A stretch of 64,000 nt of DNA. Source: Cherax quadricarinatus. Its lineage: Eukaryota > Arthropoda > Malacostraca > Decapoda > Parastacidae. Numbering within the stretch: the stretch's first letter is position 1; each line of letters opens with the position of its first letter. Below, in pieces: positions 1 to 10,313 of this stretch. The position numbers were made by a program, and so were the translations under genes. The DNA lies in NCBI RefSeq assembly GCF_038502225.1, contig NC_091378.1, forward strand, positions 7,713,535-7,777,534, in the 5' to 3' direction. The notes under the pieces were generated by a model, which was not told the origin of the DNA, made no database searches, and saw nothing but the letters and a program-made list of their open reading frames with translations.

Positions 1-224
1 CTTAGCAAATTCCGTGTAAAACGACTTAACGAAACACCCATGTAATGTGGATTAAACACTGTAAACTCACTTTGTGGATGATGTTTAAAAGCCATGAATG
101 ATTTTACAACAAATGTAACATGGTTGAAGTCACGTACTAGTGAATTATGATGATAACAGAGCGCTAAACCATGTATTAGTATGTAAATACTATAAAATCT
201 CTGCGGTTTACGTAAAATTTACTG

Positions 225-290
225 ACTTCGTGGGCCGCGGGGGCGTTGACCCCCGGGACAACCTCGAGGGAAGTTGGTAGCTGCTTACTT
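225..290 (-). repeat. dispersed repeat fragment (GGGGTCAACGCCCCCG type)
   Basis: The GC-rich motif around 235-265 is the reverse complement of a motif at 11225-11275 (ggggtcaacgcccccg followed by a tggcccggtc-like stretch). Two copies in opposite orientation in an AT-rich window mark it as a dispersed repeat. The parent family is not known from the sequence alone. Confidence 0.5.
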
Positions 291-345
291 CAACACCACA
301 AATTATGATAAATTAGACACATATGCAACACTTGGGTATCTTTAA

Positions 346-386
346 TGAGGAAACGTTTCACCACACAGTGGCTTCATTAGTCTATA
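346..386 (-). ncRNA. hammerhead-ribozyme-like motif (family A, degenerate)
   Basis: On the minus strand the order is CTAATGA box, GCCAC/GTGG hairpin, then TGAAACGTTTCC. One box base and the base before GAAA differ from the family, so activity is doubtful. Confidence 0.45.
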
Positions 387-513
387 CTAAGGAGAATCAT
401 GAAGAACAGGTAATCAGTCCCTCAGCCTTGAGTCGATGATGGACTGATTACATCGACTCAAGGCTGATGGACTGTTTACCTCAAACTACTCCTGTTCTTC
501 ACCATTCTCCTTT

Positions 514-556
514 GTATGGACTGATGAAGCCACTGTGTGGCGAAACATTTCCCGAG
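514..556 (+). ncRNA. hammerhead-ribozyme-like motif (family A)
   Basis: The order is a perfect CTGATGA box, one extra A, a GCCAC-TGT-GTGGC hairpin, GAAAC, then ATTTCC. The usual GTT triplet is ATT here, which probably weakens cleavage. Confidence 0.5.
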
Positions 557-625
557 TATCAAAAAGGTATACAATACCGACAGGTTGGTAGGTAAGACAC
601 ATAGGCAACATTTAGGCAACTTTAT

Positions 626-672
626 TCCGATACATTTCGCCTACACAGTAGGCTTCTTCAGTCAAGTACAGA
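626..672 (-). ncRNA. hammerhead-ribozyme-like motif (family C)
   Basis: The minus strand reads CTGAAGA, A, GCCTAC-TGT-GTAGGC, GAAATG. It matches the 10558 copy except for a base change after GAAA. Confidence 0.45.
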
Positions 673-712
673 AAGTAGGCAGGAGCAGTAGAGATGTTAG
701 ACGTTTCGTCTA

Positions 713-757
713 ACTGGGATCTGATAAAGACCCCGGTGAGCGAAACGTCTTCTCAGT
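713..757 (+). ncRNA. hammerhead-like motif, divergent type
   Basis: A CTGATAA box is followed about 16 bases later by GAAACGTC. The flanks aactggga and tctcagt can pair over seven positions as stem I. The stem II part is poorly paired, so this is a weak candidate. Confidence 0.35.
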
Positions 758-821
758 AAAATGCAATATATTCACATCAAAATAATGATAGTCCTTAATA
801 AGTGTAAAAGTAATATAAAAG

Positions 822-1005
822 GCACAATACCGTGACTAGAACAATACACAAATAACCCGCACGTAGAAGAGAGGAGCTTACGACGACGTTTCGGTCCGAC
901 TTAGACCATTTACAAATTCATACCGTGACTTTGTAAATGGTCCAAGTCGGACCGGAACGTCGCCGTAAGCTCCTTTCATTCTATTTGTGAAGTGTACAAG
1001 TAGAC
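822..1005. mobile_element. short inverted element with GGACC-GAAACGTC motif (family D)
   Basis: A minus arm (841-916) and a plus arm (925-1000) form a head-to-head inverted pair. The shared segment runs from 'aataacccgcac' through 'gagcttac', the GAAACGTC motif and 'atttacaaa'. The same unit recurs at 35110-35260, 38130-38220 and 59870-60010. Confidence 0.65.
881..917 (-). ncRNA. hammerhead-like motif (family D)
   Basis: On the minus strand, hairpin GGTC/GGACC is followed by GAAACGTCGTCG. The upstream box is degenerate (ttgtaaat-like), so only half of the core is recognisable. Confidence 0.35.
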
Positions 1006-1817
1006 AGTCCTCAGTAGACAGACTTTTACTATGTACTTCTACATCGCATGTGTTTGCCTAAGGTCTTTTATCTTGGGTGTCCGGGTAAGTCTTTTATTTC
1101 GCGTGTCTAGTAAAAATATTACGACTCGGATATCTAAAAAAAGTCTTACCCTCCGTGTACCCGGAGTCTTGTCTGCGGAATTGGAAATGAAATTACTTCG
1201 TGTAACTCGTACATAAATAAGCTGAATTTACTTTCTCACGTGACGCTACGTGGAGTCTATCCCCCTGCCAAGAGCCGAGCTTTACTGCGGCAGTTTTTAC
1301 CATCTACCATTGAAGTGCAGGATGTATACACTCAGTCTTTTACTTTATGCGTACTCCACCCTACAGCGGCACCTCGGGTTACGAACTTAATTCGAGTGCC
1401 GATACCGAACGAATTTGTTCCCATAAGGAATAATTAAATTAGATTAATCCGTTTCAGACCCCCAAAAATACACTAACATGATTGTTCGAGTTTGTGAGCT
1501 GTTCGTATCTCGAGGTACCACCGTATATCATTTCTATATTGTAAAAACATTTCTCAAGCCAACTTTTCCTCCCTTACTATCCTATTTACCTCGTCATTCC
1601 ACCAATTACTCCACTTCTTTCGCGTACTCACCCTCCTATACCTACAAAGTTCTACTCGTTACTAAAGCCTAATTCTTAATCTTCCTTCATACCTCCTAGA
1701 CCTTATTACTAGTGATATCTCTAGCTCACCTTTCTCCCAACAGTTGCTTATATCTTGCCCCAATTATCTCTTCATTTAATCTATTAACTTTAACTTCTAT
1801 GTCTACTTCTCACGTTA

Positions 1818-2075
1818 GCAAACACTAGGACATTTATTAGAAAACGTTTCTGTCATGGTACCTTGATCAATCAGGCAAATCACCACCTACCTAACAACAC
1901 AGAAGTCACATGACCTCATTCTCTACCTGTCATCTCAAATATGGAATTTTTCGGGTCACTGTGTGTCACACACCACTCTCCGCCTATATATAATATATTG
2001 TCATTGTAATCTTTATGTTAGAAGTGATCAAGGTTCCAGGACCGAAACGTTTCCTAATAAGCATGTCGTAGTGTT
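1818..2075. mobile_element. short inverted element with GGACC-GAAACGTTTC motif, nested in RTE
   Basis: Outward-facing arms at 1818-1878 and 2017-2075 share 'gtgtttgct', 'cctaataa'-like and 'gatcaagg' segments. It splits the antisense RTE fragment, so it inserted later than the RTE. There is no coding capacity. Confidence 0.6.
2017..2060 (+). ncRNA. hammerhead-like motif (family D variant)
   Basis: A TGATCAA box, a GGT...ACC hairpin, GAAACGTTTCC, and flanks ttagaa/cctaa that can pair as stem I. The partner at 1838-1873 on the minus strand is degenerate. Confidence 0.4.
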
Positions 2076-2793
2076 TGCTCACAAGTCTTTTTAAACAAAT
2101 GATCTGATATATCTATCGCCCCCCATTAAAATCATGCACATCCAGAAATCTACCCACCAACCTTTTTATTTAATATATAATCAAAAACAATTGCTATTTT
2201 TACGCCCTATATCTCAGCTTGTGTATTTAACTATCCTCTTTTTCTTAAAATACGTATTATGTATTACCAAACCTATTTTTACACAAAGTTAAATTAGAGG
2301 CCCCATTATTATTTACCCTTGGAAATCCAGACCTATATTCTACGTCCTCTACAACAGATTCTCTCTCTTTAGCATTTGGGATCTCACAGAATATTTTTCA
2401 CTTGGTTCCAAACTCTCTAAACACTCGCTCTACACATCTTCCTTCCCCAGGTGCATCAACTCTTGACTATATACACTTACATTCTCTCTTCTCATTTCCA
2501 TAACTGATCATTTAATATTACGGCTACCTCTTCCTTTGCTCTAACCTAATGTCATTTACACCTTCCCATTGTAACTGTTCTATCCCATTTGACTTTGTTT
2601 TACTTAGATACAAGGTGACCACCACACCAATCATGGTAATGGGAATTTCAATAAGGCTCAGACCCATCACATACTTGGTTGGGAAATGCATTTACTGGAC
2701 ACCATCTTCTACAGCAAGTCTTTAAAATGAAGCCTTATCACGACAACATAGCAAAACTGTAGCTCTTGACCCCCAGGTGGTGTCAATATTTCC

Positions 2794-3642
2794 ATGATGA
2801 CTCGAGTCTGGAACACACTGGTACAGCATAATTCCTCTAACTTAGACTATGATGAAGAACTACATGACTTGGTGACTCTTGACCACTCGGACGCAACCAA
2901 CATTAATATTAATGAATCTTTGGATGACCATAAGAGACATGAACTACTTCAATGTGTGAGTGTTACCACCACGGTAGTCCATAAGATTGACTTAGTGACG
3001 GACAATCCTATCAAACGAAAATTATACCCAGTTCCAGTTCACCTTAGGGATGCATTTGACCGAGAGGTAGACAAATTATTAAAACTAAAGATCATTGAAC
3101 CTTCAGTATCTGCATATTGCTCACCAGTAGTCATGGTTAAGAAGGAGGATAATTCATATAGACTTGCTATTGACTTCAGAGGCCTTAATGCTATAACTCG
3201 GTGGGATGCTGAACCTATGCCCTTAATAGATAGCGATCTACATAAATTTTATGACGCTTCCTTCTTTTCAGAGATTGATATTGCGCAGGCATATCATCAA
3301 GTAATGTTAGATCCTTCTTCTAAGCAGTACACCGCTTTTCCTACACACCAAGGACTGATGCAATATAGAACTATGCCCTTCGGTTTGGTAACTGCCTGTG
3401 CTACCTACGTGAGACTGATGAGAAAGGACTTGGGTAATATGCCAAATGTTTCAGTTTATTTTGATAACATTTACGTAATGACATCCACGTGGGGCGAGCA
3501 TATCCAAACATTAACATCAGTTTTACGTAGGTTACGCTCACATGGCCTCACTGCCAAGCCGAAGAAATGCTTCCTTGGGTATAACAAGATTAGATATCTT
3601 GGACTGATACTTTCTAATAACTCTGCAGCCTCTCCCCAGTAA
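2794..3642 (+). pseudogene. Ty3/gypsy-type reverse transcriptase, inactivated
   Basis: This encodes a Ty3/gypsy pol segment. Residues from about 65 on resemble the linker that precedes RT (HKIDLVTDNPIK). RT motifs follow: SPVVMVKK, YRLAIDFRGLN, FSEIDIAQAYH and YRTMPFGL. The catalytic YxDD motif reads YFDN, with the second Asp codon changed to Asn at 3466-3468, so polymerase activity should be lost. The frame ends at 3642, and homology continues in another frame from about 3629. No gag or protease is visible upstream, so the element is also 5' truncated. The upstream limit of the element is not resolved between 2600 and 2794. Confidence 0.85.
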
Positions 3643-4261
3643 GATCAAAGCTTTATTAGAATTTAAATTCCCCAAAACCAAGAAGCTCATGCATAGCTTT
3701 CTTGGTTCTGTAAATTTTTATGCACGGTTTATCCCAAACCTTACTGATCTTACAGGCATCTTATCCGACTTCCTTAAAAAGTCTGTGAAGGAACCTCTTG
3801 AACTTTCCGACGTAGCTCGGGAAAAGTTTAATGAGATTAAAAGTATCTTTTCGAAAGGCCCTATACTTAAGATTCCAGATATTAATAAAACATTTTGCTT
3901 AAGAACTGATGCCTCCAATACTGGCTTAGGTGCGGTGTTACTACAATACCATGATGATACTCCCTTCCGTGTATGCTTCCTAAGCCGGAAACTCCTTCCC
4001 GCAGAAACGAGATACTCCACAATAGAAAAGGAATGTTTAGCCCTTGTGTGGGGTATCTCCAAACTTAAATTTTATTTGCTGGGAAAAGAATTCATTTTAG
4101 AAACGGACCACAAACCTTTGATATACCTAGAAACTTTTAAGGGAACCAACAGTCGCCTCTTGAGGTGGACATTGGCACTCCAGGCTTTTAAGTTCCATAT
4201 TGTGTATATCAATTGTTCATCCATTTATTTCTCTGACTGGTTAAGTCGTGACAGTCAGTAG
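3629..4261 (+). pseudogene. Ty3/gypsy RT thumb and RNase H domain
   Basis: This continues the pol polyprotein after a frameshift. It covers the connection (MHSFLGSVNFYARFIP) and RNase H. The RNase H carboxylates are present in FCLRTDAS, TIEKECLALV and LETDHKPL. It ends with SDWLSRDSQ and a stop codon. A complete pol would continue into integrase, but here a polypurine stretch and the LTR begin within 100 bp. The copy therefore lacks integrase and is dead. Confidence 0.85.
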
Positions 4262-4343
4262 AAGATTTGTTGCCTTACGCGACTTCCACATGTTAGAACT
4301 TTTTCCTCGCCTATTCTTCTTATACTCCTTGACTATAAGTCTT

Positions 4344-4355
4344 GGTATGGGGGAG
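4344..4355 (+). other. polypurine tract of the gypsy element
   Basis: The G/A-rich 'tatgggggag' run sits immediately 5' of the LTR start TGTGAGGG. This is the position expected for the plus-strand primer. Confidence 0.6.
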
Positions 4356-5241
4356 TGTGAGGGAAAAGTTCAATAGATAGGAGTAGCGATATAGTAACAA
4401 TAGTTTCATTGCTGGCTACTTGTTAAGGTAGGGTAAGTCCAGCTCCTGCTATCCCCTCCCCCTTTTTCCCCCTCCCAGAAAGTGATAGTTTGCTTGCCGG
4501 CTACTTGTTAAGGTAAGGCAAGTCTAGCCCCCGCTATTCGGGCCTTTCCCCCCCCCACCTCTAAAGTGATAGTTTGATTGCCGGCTGCTTGTTAAGGTAG
4601 GGTCAGTCTAGATCCCGCTATCCTTTCCCCTCCTTCTTATCCCCACCCCCCGAAAGGTGACGTGTGGGGCTCCGGTCCAAACAGTAATCACTAGACTCAC
4701 AGCTCCCAGAACTGCTCTTGGATGACAGAGAGGGTCACCTGCTAATCAACGAGAAGAACTGAAGGAGACGAACTAATGTTCTGAGATGTCCCGAATTTTG
4801 ATCCACTTACCTGTTTGTGTAGGATATAACCCCTCATCATTGCAGGGGAGAAAACCTGCTTTCCTGTCATCTGGAAGGATTATTGAAAGCTAGAAAATCT
4901 GTGAAGAACGAGCTGGTGGGTTGTCATCAACACCTGCGACCCCCCCCCCCATCATCAGCAACGGCTACGATTTCAACACGCAGTGTCACCAACACCAGAC
5001 ACCCACGTTCTATATACATTTATATTAGCGTTGAATTCAGTTATCATTTATATTTTTCATTGTTCATTTTTTTAATGTAGGATTAATACTTCATATTTAA
5101 GTGTTTTATATTTTATATTTTCTAAATAATAAAGTGTTTATGTTTGTCAGTTTTTCTTTTTCTATACATAAATTTTCCTGAGGAGGAGCCAGCCTTAGTA
5201 ATACTGACTGAAGTTGTTACAGGGCTGAGTAAGCCTTCACA
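4356..5241 (+). mobile_element. 3' LTR of the gypsy element
   Basis: The LTR opens with TGTGAGGG and closes with CCTTCACA, which form the expected short terminal inverted repeat. It follows the polypurine tract directly. A related solo LTR at 61153-62024 shares the first about 25 bases (aagggaaaag, tagataggag), the AT-rich segment before the polyadenylation signal (AATAAA at about 5126) and the closing bases. No 5' LTR is seen upstream of pol. Confidence 0.75.
4405..4640 (+). repeat. three tandem about 80-bp units in the LTR U3
   Basis: The block 'gctacttgttaaggta' followed by 'gtcta' and 'cccgctat' occurs three times, at about 4412, 4498 and 4583. The units are separated by C-rich spacers. 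Tandem U3 repeats often act as enhancers in LTR elements, but that role is inferred here. Confidence 0.65.
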
Positions 5242-5969
5242 AGCGTTAATATCTTACTTTCCTGATGCATGGAAAAAGTCTATTACCCAGTAACGCAATT
5301 GTGAAAAAATCTCAAAACCCTGAGGTCCTGTTTTCGATTAGGCAGGGCGAGATGTTTACCCAATTGTATTCCCGCGCCCCCCCCCCCCCAACTGCCCCTA
5401 TTTACCTAGCAGCAAATTGGTACTTGAACTTTAGCCGAGAGTAGCTGGTCACAACGGATGGTTCTCTTAGAGCGATATTTTGATACGGATGCCACACTAT
5501 AACTACAAGCTGATAAATAATACATTAGCAACACTTAGGTATTTTTAATGCCGATACATTTCACCTCCACAAGGTTCTTCAGTTGAATACTGAGGCGACT
5601 TTCTTACTGGAGACAGTGGAAGTGGTAAATTTATAGTGGTCAGTCCCTTCGCCTGGGTCGAAGGTGTTCAGAGCGAAGATAATGTTACGGTCATGTTTTA
5701 AAATGAGCTGAGGAAAGATAACTCTTAACTTGTACAATAAAAATAAACTTTGAGAGTTAAGTCTCATCTGGAATGTCTTGGTAAAAAGTCTTACATTTTG
5801 GTTGTCTTTTAATTCAGTGCCCAGAGAAAGCTTCGACTTTGTGCCAAGAAAAAGCCTTGTCTGCTGAAATGAAACTAAAATTAACTTGGGCAACTAATAC
5901 AAAAATATTAGCACTCGAAAAACTATTACCATTTATTTTTTGAAGTTTTGTGAAGAAGCATAAATACAG
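5242..5969. other. unassigned stretch with one decayed PLE end
   Basis: A degenerate minus-strand copy of the ribozyme-type end lies at 5515-5660 (gcaacacttaggtat, tttcacctccacaaggttcttcag). A 'ttacctagcag' SINE-like piece lies near 5400. The small reading frames at 5579-6017 match nothing I recognise. Confidence 0.4.
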
Positions 5970-6037
5970 TGGAAATAAATGGTATAAAATACCGACACAA
6001 TGGAAATATAAACACATATGCAGTATAATGTGATCCT

Positions 6038-6080
6038 TTATTGACTACGTTTCGCCCACACAGTGGGCTTTTTCAAGTCA
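6038..6080 (-). ncRNA. hammerhead-like motif at the left PLE end
   Basis: The minus strand reads TTGAAAA-type box, A, GCCCAC-TGT-GTGGGC, GAAACGTA, then GTCAATAAAGG. The flank TGAC can pair with GTCA as stem I. The box is less canonical than in family A. Confidence 0.45.
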
Positions 6081-6359
6081 CAAACAGAACTACCTGGGGT
6101 GGAAGGAACGCGAGTATTTATAGTCAGGTTCAGAATGCTGAGGTCAGGTGGAGAATGCTGCATCTGATGATGTACCTAGTGGGGTTATAGAGTCTAAAAT
6201 CTTGGGTAGCTTGGAAAGGAGATTGGACAAGTTTGTGAGCAGACCTTCTACAGTGTTCTTATGTGGGATAGCGATGAAGAAGCTTCTTGGCAAGTGGTTC
6301 AGCTATGTTATAGAAGCCACTATTCTGGTTGAAGTTGTCGGATATAGAAATAAGTTATG

Positions 6360-7084
6360 ATTCCAGGATTCTTCGGTATTGAGTGTTGTCTTCTGTGGCG
6401 ATAAGTCTTGAGTTTCTGTAGTTTATCAAGTGGTTGTGTGAATTACGGTGTTGTACGCAGGCATTCCTTGTGTCGTCAGACCTGCTTGCGTATTGGTGTT
6501 CTGAAATACGTGTTTGGAGGTCCCTTGATGTTTCGCCAACGTATAACTTGTTGCAGTCATTACAAGGGATTATGTATACCCCTGCAGAGGGTGGAAGCTT
6601 GTCCTGTCCATCACTGGTAATGTCCTTGATGGTCGTGGTTGTGGAGGTAGATACTTGAAATGAGGTATTGGAAAAGATGTTGGAAACGTGTTTGGCAATG
6701 GAGTTGGTGGGGAGGACTATGTATCTCTTCTCGGCAGTCTTCTCTGGGTGTGTTGATGTTTAATGCCCGTCGTCTGCAGTCTCTGATGAAGTGACGAGGA
6801 TAGTGGAGTTTAGAAAATACTTGTTCAATCATCGTGCATTCTTCTTCAAGAAACTCATTGCTGCAGATTCTGAGTGCAAGCAGGAAGAAGCCTATAATTA
6901 CACCACGTTTGGTTTTGGTGTCGTGGTGAGAGTAAAAGTGGAGAAGATCGTTTTGGTTGGTGGGTTTTCGATAGACTTTAAAACGAAGTTCGTGGTCAGC
7001 TTTGCAAAGCAGAACATCAAGGAAAGAGAAGACACTGCCGAGAAGAGATACATAGTCCTCCCCACCAACTCCATTGCCAAACAC
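6360..7084 (-). pseudogene. PLE RT C-terminus, linker and GIY-YIG (minus-strand copy)
   Basis: From 7084 downward the frame reads FLDVLLCKADHELRFKVYRKP and then LLHFYSHHDTKTKRGVIIGF. This is the signature of the end of a Penelope RT, followed by ALRICSNEFLEEE. The frame then shifts, and the GIY-YIG part continues in other frames down to about 6360. The catalytic RT core is absent because of 5' truncation, so this copy cannot move by itself. Confidence 0.75.
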
Positions 7085-7513
7085 TTTTCCAACATCTTTT
7101 CCAATACCTCATTTCAAGTATCTACCTCCACAACCACGACCATCAAGGACATTACCAGTGATGGACAGGACAAGCTTCCACCCTCTGCAGGGGTATACAT
7201 AATCCCTTGTAATGACTGCAACAAGTTATACGTTGGCGAAACATCAAGGGACCTCCAAACACGTATTTCAGAACACCAATACGCAAGCAGGTCGGACGAC
7301 ACAAGGAATGCCTGCGTACAACACCGTAATTCACACAACCACTTGATAAACTACAGAAACTCAAGACTTATCGCCACAGAAGACAACACTCAATACCGAA
7401 GAATCCTGGAATCATCACTTATTTCTATATCCGACAACTTCAACCAGAATAGTGGCTTCTATAACATAGCTGAACCACTTGCCAAGAAGCTTCTTCATCG
7501 CTATCCCACATAA
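7041..7513 (+). pseudogene. PLE GIY-YIG endonuclease domain (plus-strand arm)
   Basis: The plus-strand arm encodes an open GIY-YIG domain. GVYIIPCNDCNKLYVGET holds the GIY and YIG strands, and CNDC is a PLE-type cysteine pair. TSRDLQTRISEH supplies the catalytic Arg region and RRILESSLI the metal-binding Glu. The upstream residues from 6791 come from an unrelated frame of the inverted copy, so the true domain starts near 7041. It is inferred to have cut target DNA for the parent retroelement. It now lacks its RT. Confidence 0.8.
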
Positions 7514-7649
7514 GAACACTGTAGAAGGTCTGCTCACAAACTTGTCCAATCTCCTTTCCAAGCTACCCAAGATTTTAGACTCTATAACCCCACTCGGTAC
7601 ATCATCAGATGCAGCATTCTCCACCTGACCTCAGCATTCTGAACCTGAC

Positions 7650-7657
7650 TATAAATA
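7650..7657 (+). promoter_or_regulatory. TATA-like box in PLE end
   Basis: TATAAATA lies about 40 bp upstream of the ribozyme-like motif. Similar boxes occur at comparable sites in the short elements (15602, 36395, 39137). Confidence 0.35.
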
Positions 7658-7689
7658 CTCGCGTTCCTTCCACCCCAGGTAGTTCTGTT

Positions 7690-7733
7690 TGTGACTTGAA
7701 AAAGCCCACTGTGTGGGCGAAACGTAGTCAATA
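7690..7733 (+). ncRNA. hammerhead-like motif at the right PLE end
   Basis: This is the mirror copy of 6038-6080: GCCCAC-TGT-GTGGGC hairpin, GAAACGTA, GTCAATAAAGG, with GTGAC upstream to pair with GTCA. It is the direct link between the motif family and PLE coding sequence. Confidence 0.45.
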
Positions 7734-7784
7734 AAGGATCAGATTATACTGCATATGTGTTTATATTTCCAAGCATAAATACAG

Positions 7785-9084
7785 CATTTTATATGCTACG
7801 CAGCTACGGCGTTTATTGTTTTATGATAAACTCAGTGGAGCGGGTCACCCTGAATTCCTAGTCCATTTCATATATACTATATTAATTAAATTCCTCTATT
7901 TGCGATGTTTATTTTAGGTTAAGTTAGGTTGTTATTTTTTAATAATATTAAGCGTTAAACCCGTGTATATGTATGTGGTGGGGGCTTGATCCTCAGTCTA
8001 CTGAGCTGGAGACAGACGCGCGTCTTATTTGTACTCAAACATCTTTGAAGAGATAATAGCCACCAAGATTTAGGTGCGTAACAGACAGGTAATAAATGAT
8101 TCATTCCAGTGTCACACTCACACGTCCGACTGTCAAGAGGATACAGTCACATAACCAAGTCCCACGTCTGGAGAAATTCTCCCAGTTTTTCTCACAGACG
8201 ACACACACACTGAGTCTACAAACGACGCTGGGTATATATCATGGCTTGTGTGCCGGAAGTTGAGGCTCTGTGGTCATATTTAGAAAAAAAGTCTAAAGCA
8301 AAAAAAGTGAAATGCATCTCAGGCTTACCAGGATTATTAAAATGCATCTTGACTAGTAAGAACATTGTGCAATGCATCTCTAAAAGGTCAAAGATCAGCT
8401 TCCTTTGACACAAGGTGTCTGTTAATCCGCTAGTCCTCATAAAGGTCACACGGACCTTTGCCCTGGGACGCCATCAAAACTGAAAATACAAGAGCCTAAA
8501 AGTGCGACCAAATATACATCCTACCTGCTGTATTCACCACAACAAAAAATACGACGTATTTTTCAAAATGATATGCAGAATCTGTGATAAAGTTTTCTTT
8601 TCTACATGTTCCATGAATATTGTGATGTGTATCCACGGGACGACAAATTCTGCCATGAGAAAATTTTCCAAAATAAACGATATCTTGAAATCATGAAACA
8701 TAATTTATAACAGTCAAGCAGCACTGCACAAAGTCAATGAATTTCTCTTATACCGCAGTGTGTAAATATTTACTCGCCATTACTGGACGTAAACCGCGTT
8801 AGTCACATTTTTTAAGATCGTTCATAACTAATATTTACCATAAAAACAGAGAATGTACAGCAATTTACTCTACACAGAAGAGTCTTTGTAAAAGTCACAT
8901 TACACAGAATTTCAACAGAAATATGAAACCACTGCGGAATATAAACAGTTTTACACGGAATTTGCTGCAGCTTAACAGTGCAACACAGAATTTGCATGAG
9001 AGATGTGCGAGGTGTTCCACCACCAGCGACGGTCATCACTTGTGTTAAATTTCAGGAAAATGTTAAAGTCAAGGTTCTGGCGCT

Positions 9085-9086
<2 letters not shown>
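7785..9086. other. no gene seen
   Basis: There is a possible SINE remnant at 7940-8030 (aagcgttaaacccgtgt, cttgatcctcag), similar in wording to 10985-11150. The rest is AT-rich with only short random frames. Confidence 0.4.

Positions 9087-9169
<83 letters not shown>
9087..9169 (+). repeat. (AC)n microsatellite
   Basis: An uninterrupted AC run of about 83 bp directly joins a LINE 3' end. Confidence 0.95.
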
Positions 9170-9171
<2 letters not shown>

Positions 9172-9271
9172 GAGCGGGCAGAGAGAGGGCCCAGTAGCAA
9201 CCGGTGAAGAGGCGGGGCCAGGAGCTAAGACTCGACCCCTGCAACCACAAATAGGTGAGTACAAATAGGTG

Positions 9272-9273
<2 letters not shown>
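9170..9273 (+). mobile_element. CR1/L2-like LINE 3' end fragment
   Basis: It is the reverse complement of the 3' end of the LINE at 20150-20916 (gaggcggggccaggagct, cgacccctgcaaccac). It closes with 'aaataggtgagtac' twice and then AC repeats. Confidence 0.7.

Positions 9274-9302
<29 letters not shown>
9274..9302 (+). repeat. (AC)n microsatellite at LINE tail
   Basis: An AC run follows the LINE tail 'ggtgagtac'. The LINE end appears to seed the microsatellite. Confidence 0.9.
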
Positions 9303-9929
9303 CATGCTGATACAAGGACGAACAGACAGACGAACATTAGAAACGTAGAAGTAACAAACAACAGACGAACATAAAAACACAACCAAACATAAACACAATC
9401 ATGCTATGTTGACAATAGTAATCCTCAACATAACTTTGACCTTAGAATGATATGTACTGAAATGAAGAGAGAATCGGACTATTCCAGTGAAGCAAAAAAC
9501 AAAAGCGAAGAGAGACGAAGCAACTTAAGGCAAAGATCTTTTGAAGAGACCAAATTTGCACAAGCTTTTGTTGGGACATTTCACTCTGTGTTGAACTTTA
9601 TTATAACTAGATAAAGCTCTACATGGGAGCAAGCTTTATCCTAACAAAAGCTCATTGTGCAGTTTGTGTATTCCCCAGTGTCTTCAACTGGATTCATTAT
9701 TAGTTAAAACCCTACTAATGCAAACACATTCAGTGCTTATGATATGAGACAAAGACACACTATGTAGAACAGATACAGCCGACGTTTCGCACTAGGAAAA
9801 CCTAAATGTATAATGAAATAACCAGAGCAACGTACTCTATAACAAAGGTGTGCTTAAATGTCTTTTCATGTATTAATAGTAATAAAATTACCGACAATAG
9901 GCTCGATAAATGGACACCAGAGCGCCTCA
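9303..9929. other. no gene seen
   Basis: AT-rich. An isolated 'gacgtttcgc' at 9780 is probably a remnant of a ribozyme-type end. Confidence 0.4.
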
Positions 9930-10158
9930 CGAAACAAAAAAGGCCTCACATAAAAAGGCCTCAAGGAAAAAAAGGTTATAAAAAAGCCTCACAAAATAAA
10001 AAAGGCCTCACGAAAAAAAACCTAACGAAAAAAAGGCATTACGAAACAAAAAAAGGCCTCACGAAGCAAAAAAGGCCTCGCGAAACAAAAAAAAGCATCA
10101 CGAAACAATAAAAAAAGGCCTCACGAAACAAAAAAGGCCTCACGAAACAAAAAAGGCC
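9930..10158 (+). repeat. A-rich minisatellite, about 19-23 bp unit
   Basis: Roughly ten variable copies of 'cctcacgaaacaaaaaagg'. The plus and minus open frames here (KKGLTKQKR type) are by-products of the repeat. Confidence 0.85.
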
Positions 10159-10265
10159 AAGTTTCACTCTCCGGGTTGATAAAGTTCCAACCTTGATAAA
10201 CTTCAAAATGGTATAAAATACCGACAGGTTGGTAGGTAAGACACATAGGCAACAGTTAGGCAACT

Positions 10266-10313
10266 TTATTCCTAAACGTTTCGCCTACACAGTAGGCTTC
10301 TTCAGTCGAATAC
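10266..10313 (-). ncRNA. hammerhead-like motif (family C)
   Basis: The minus strand reads CTGAAGA, A, GCCTAC-TGT-GTAGGC, GAAACGTTT. The flanks TATTCGA and AGGAATA can pair in part. Confidence 0.55.

Larger units (their letters stand above)
301..574. mobile_element. short palindromic ribozyme-ended element, family A
   Basis: The left arm on the minus strand and the right arm on the plus strand are near-copies in head-to-head orientation. Both share the 'gagtcgatg...actgattac' block and end in the CTGATGA/GAAAC motif. The right end is cut short and abuts the next element at about 575. There is no coding capacity. It belongs with the elements at 22303-22875 and 35937-36629. Confidence 0.7.
575..760 (-). 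mobile_element. ribozyme-type PLE end, family C, truncated
   Basis: This is a minus-strand terminal fragment with the order 'accgacaggttggtagg', 'gacacatagg', then the motif at 626-672. The same order occurs at 10215-10330. It is followed at 713-757 by a second, different motif on the plus strand. Confidence 0.55.
1560..2600 (-). pseudogene. antisense, decayed RTE-type LINE fragment
   Basis: Read on the minus strand, this aligns by eye in order with the RTE copy at about 24200-24990. The match covers the endonuclease region and the start of the linker, including the counterparts of the 'ataaataagtatacac' and 'attggtggaatga' stretches. It is interrupted at 1818-2075 by a ribozyme-type inverted element. 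Frames are broken throughout. Confidence 0.65.
5956..7784. mobile_element. Penelope-like element, inverted duplication, 14-bp TSD
   Basis: The flanks aagcataaatacag at 5956-5969 and 7771-7784 are identical and read as a target site duplication. Inside, arms 5970-6745 and 7035-7770 are near-perfect inverted copies. The unique centre (6746-7034) encodes, on the minus strand, the end of a PLE reverse transcriptase. Each arm encodes a GIY-YIG endonuclease and ends in a ribozyme-like motif. The layout fits a 5'-truncated PLE inserted with a partial inverted copy, which is common for PLEs. Confidence 0.8.

Noticed and set aside
6434..6658. 74-residue frame repeated at 7114-7338
   Set aside because: It is the antisense of the GIY-YIG coding region, duplicated because the PLE arms are inverted copies.
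8972..9382. Cys/Val- and Thr/His-rich frames
   Set aside because: They are translations of the AC/TG microsatellites.
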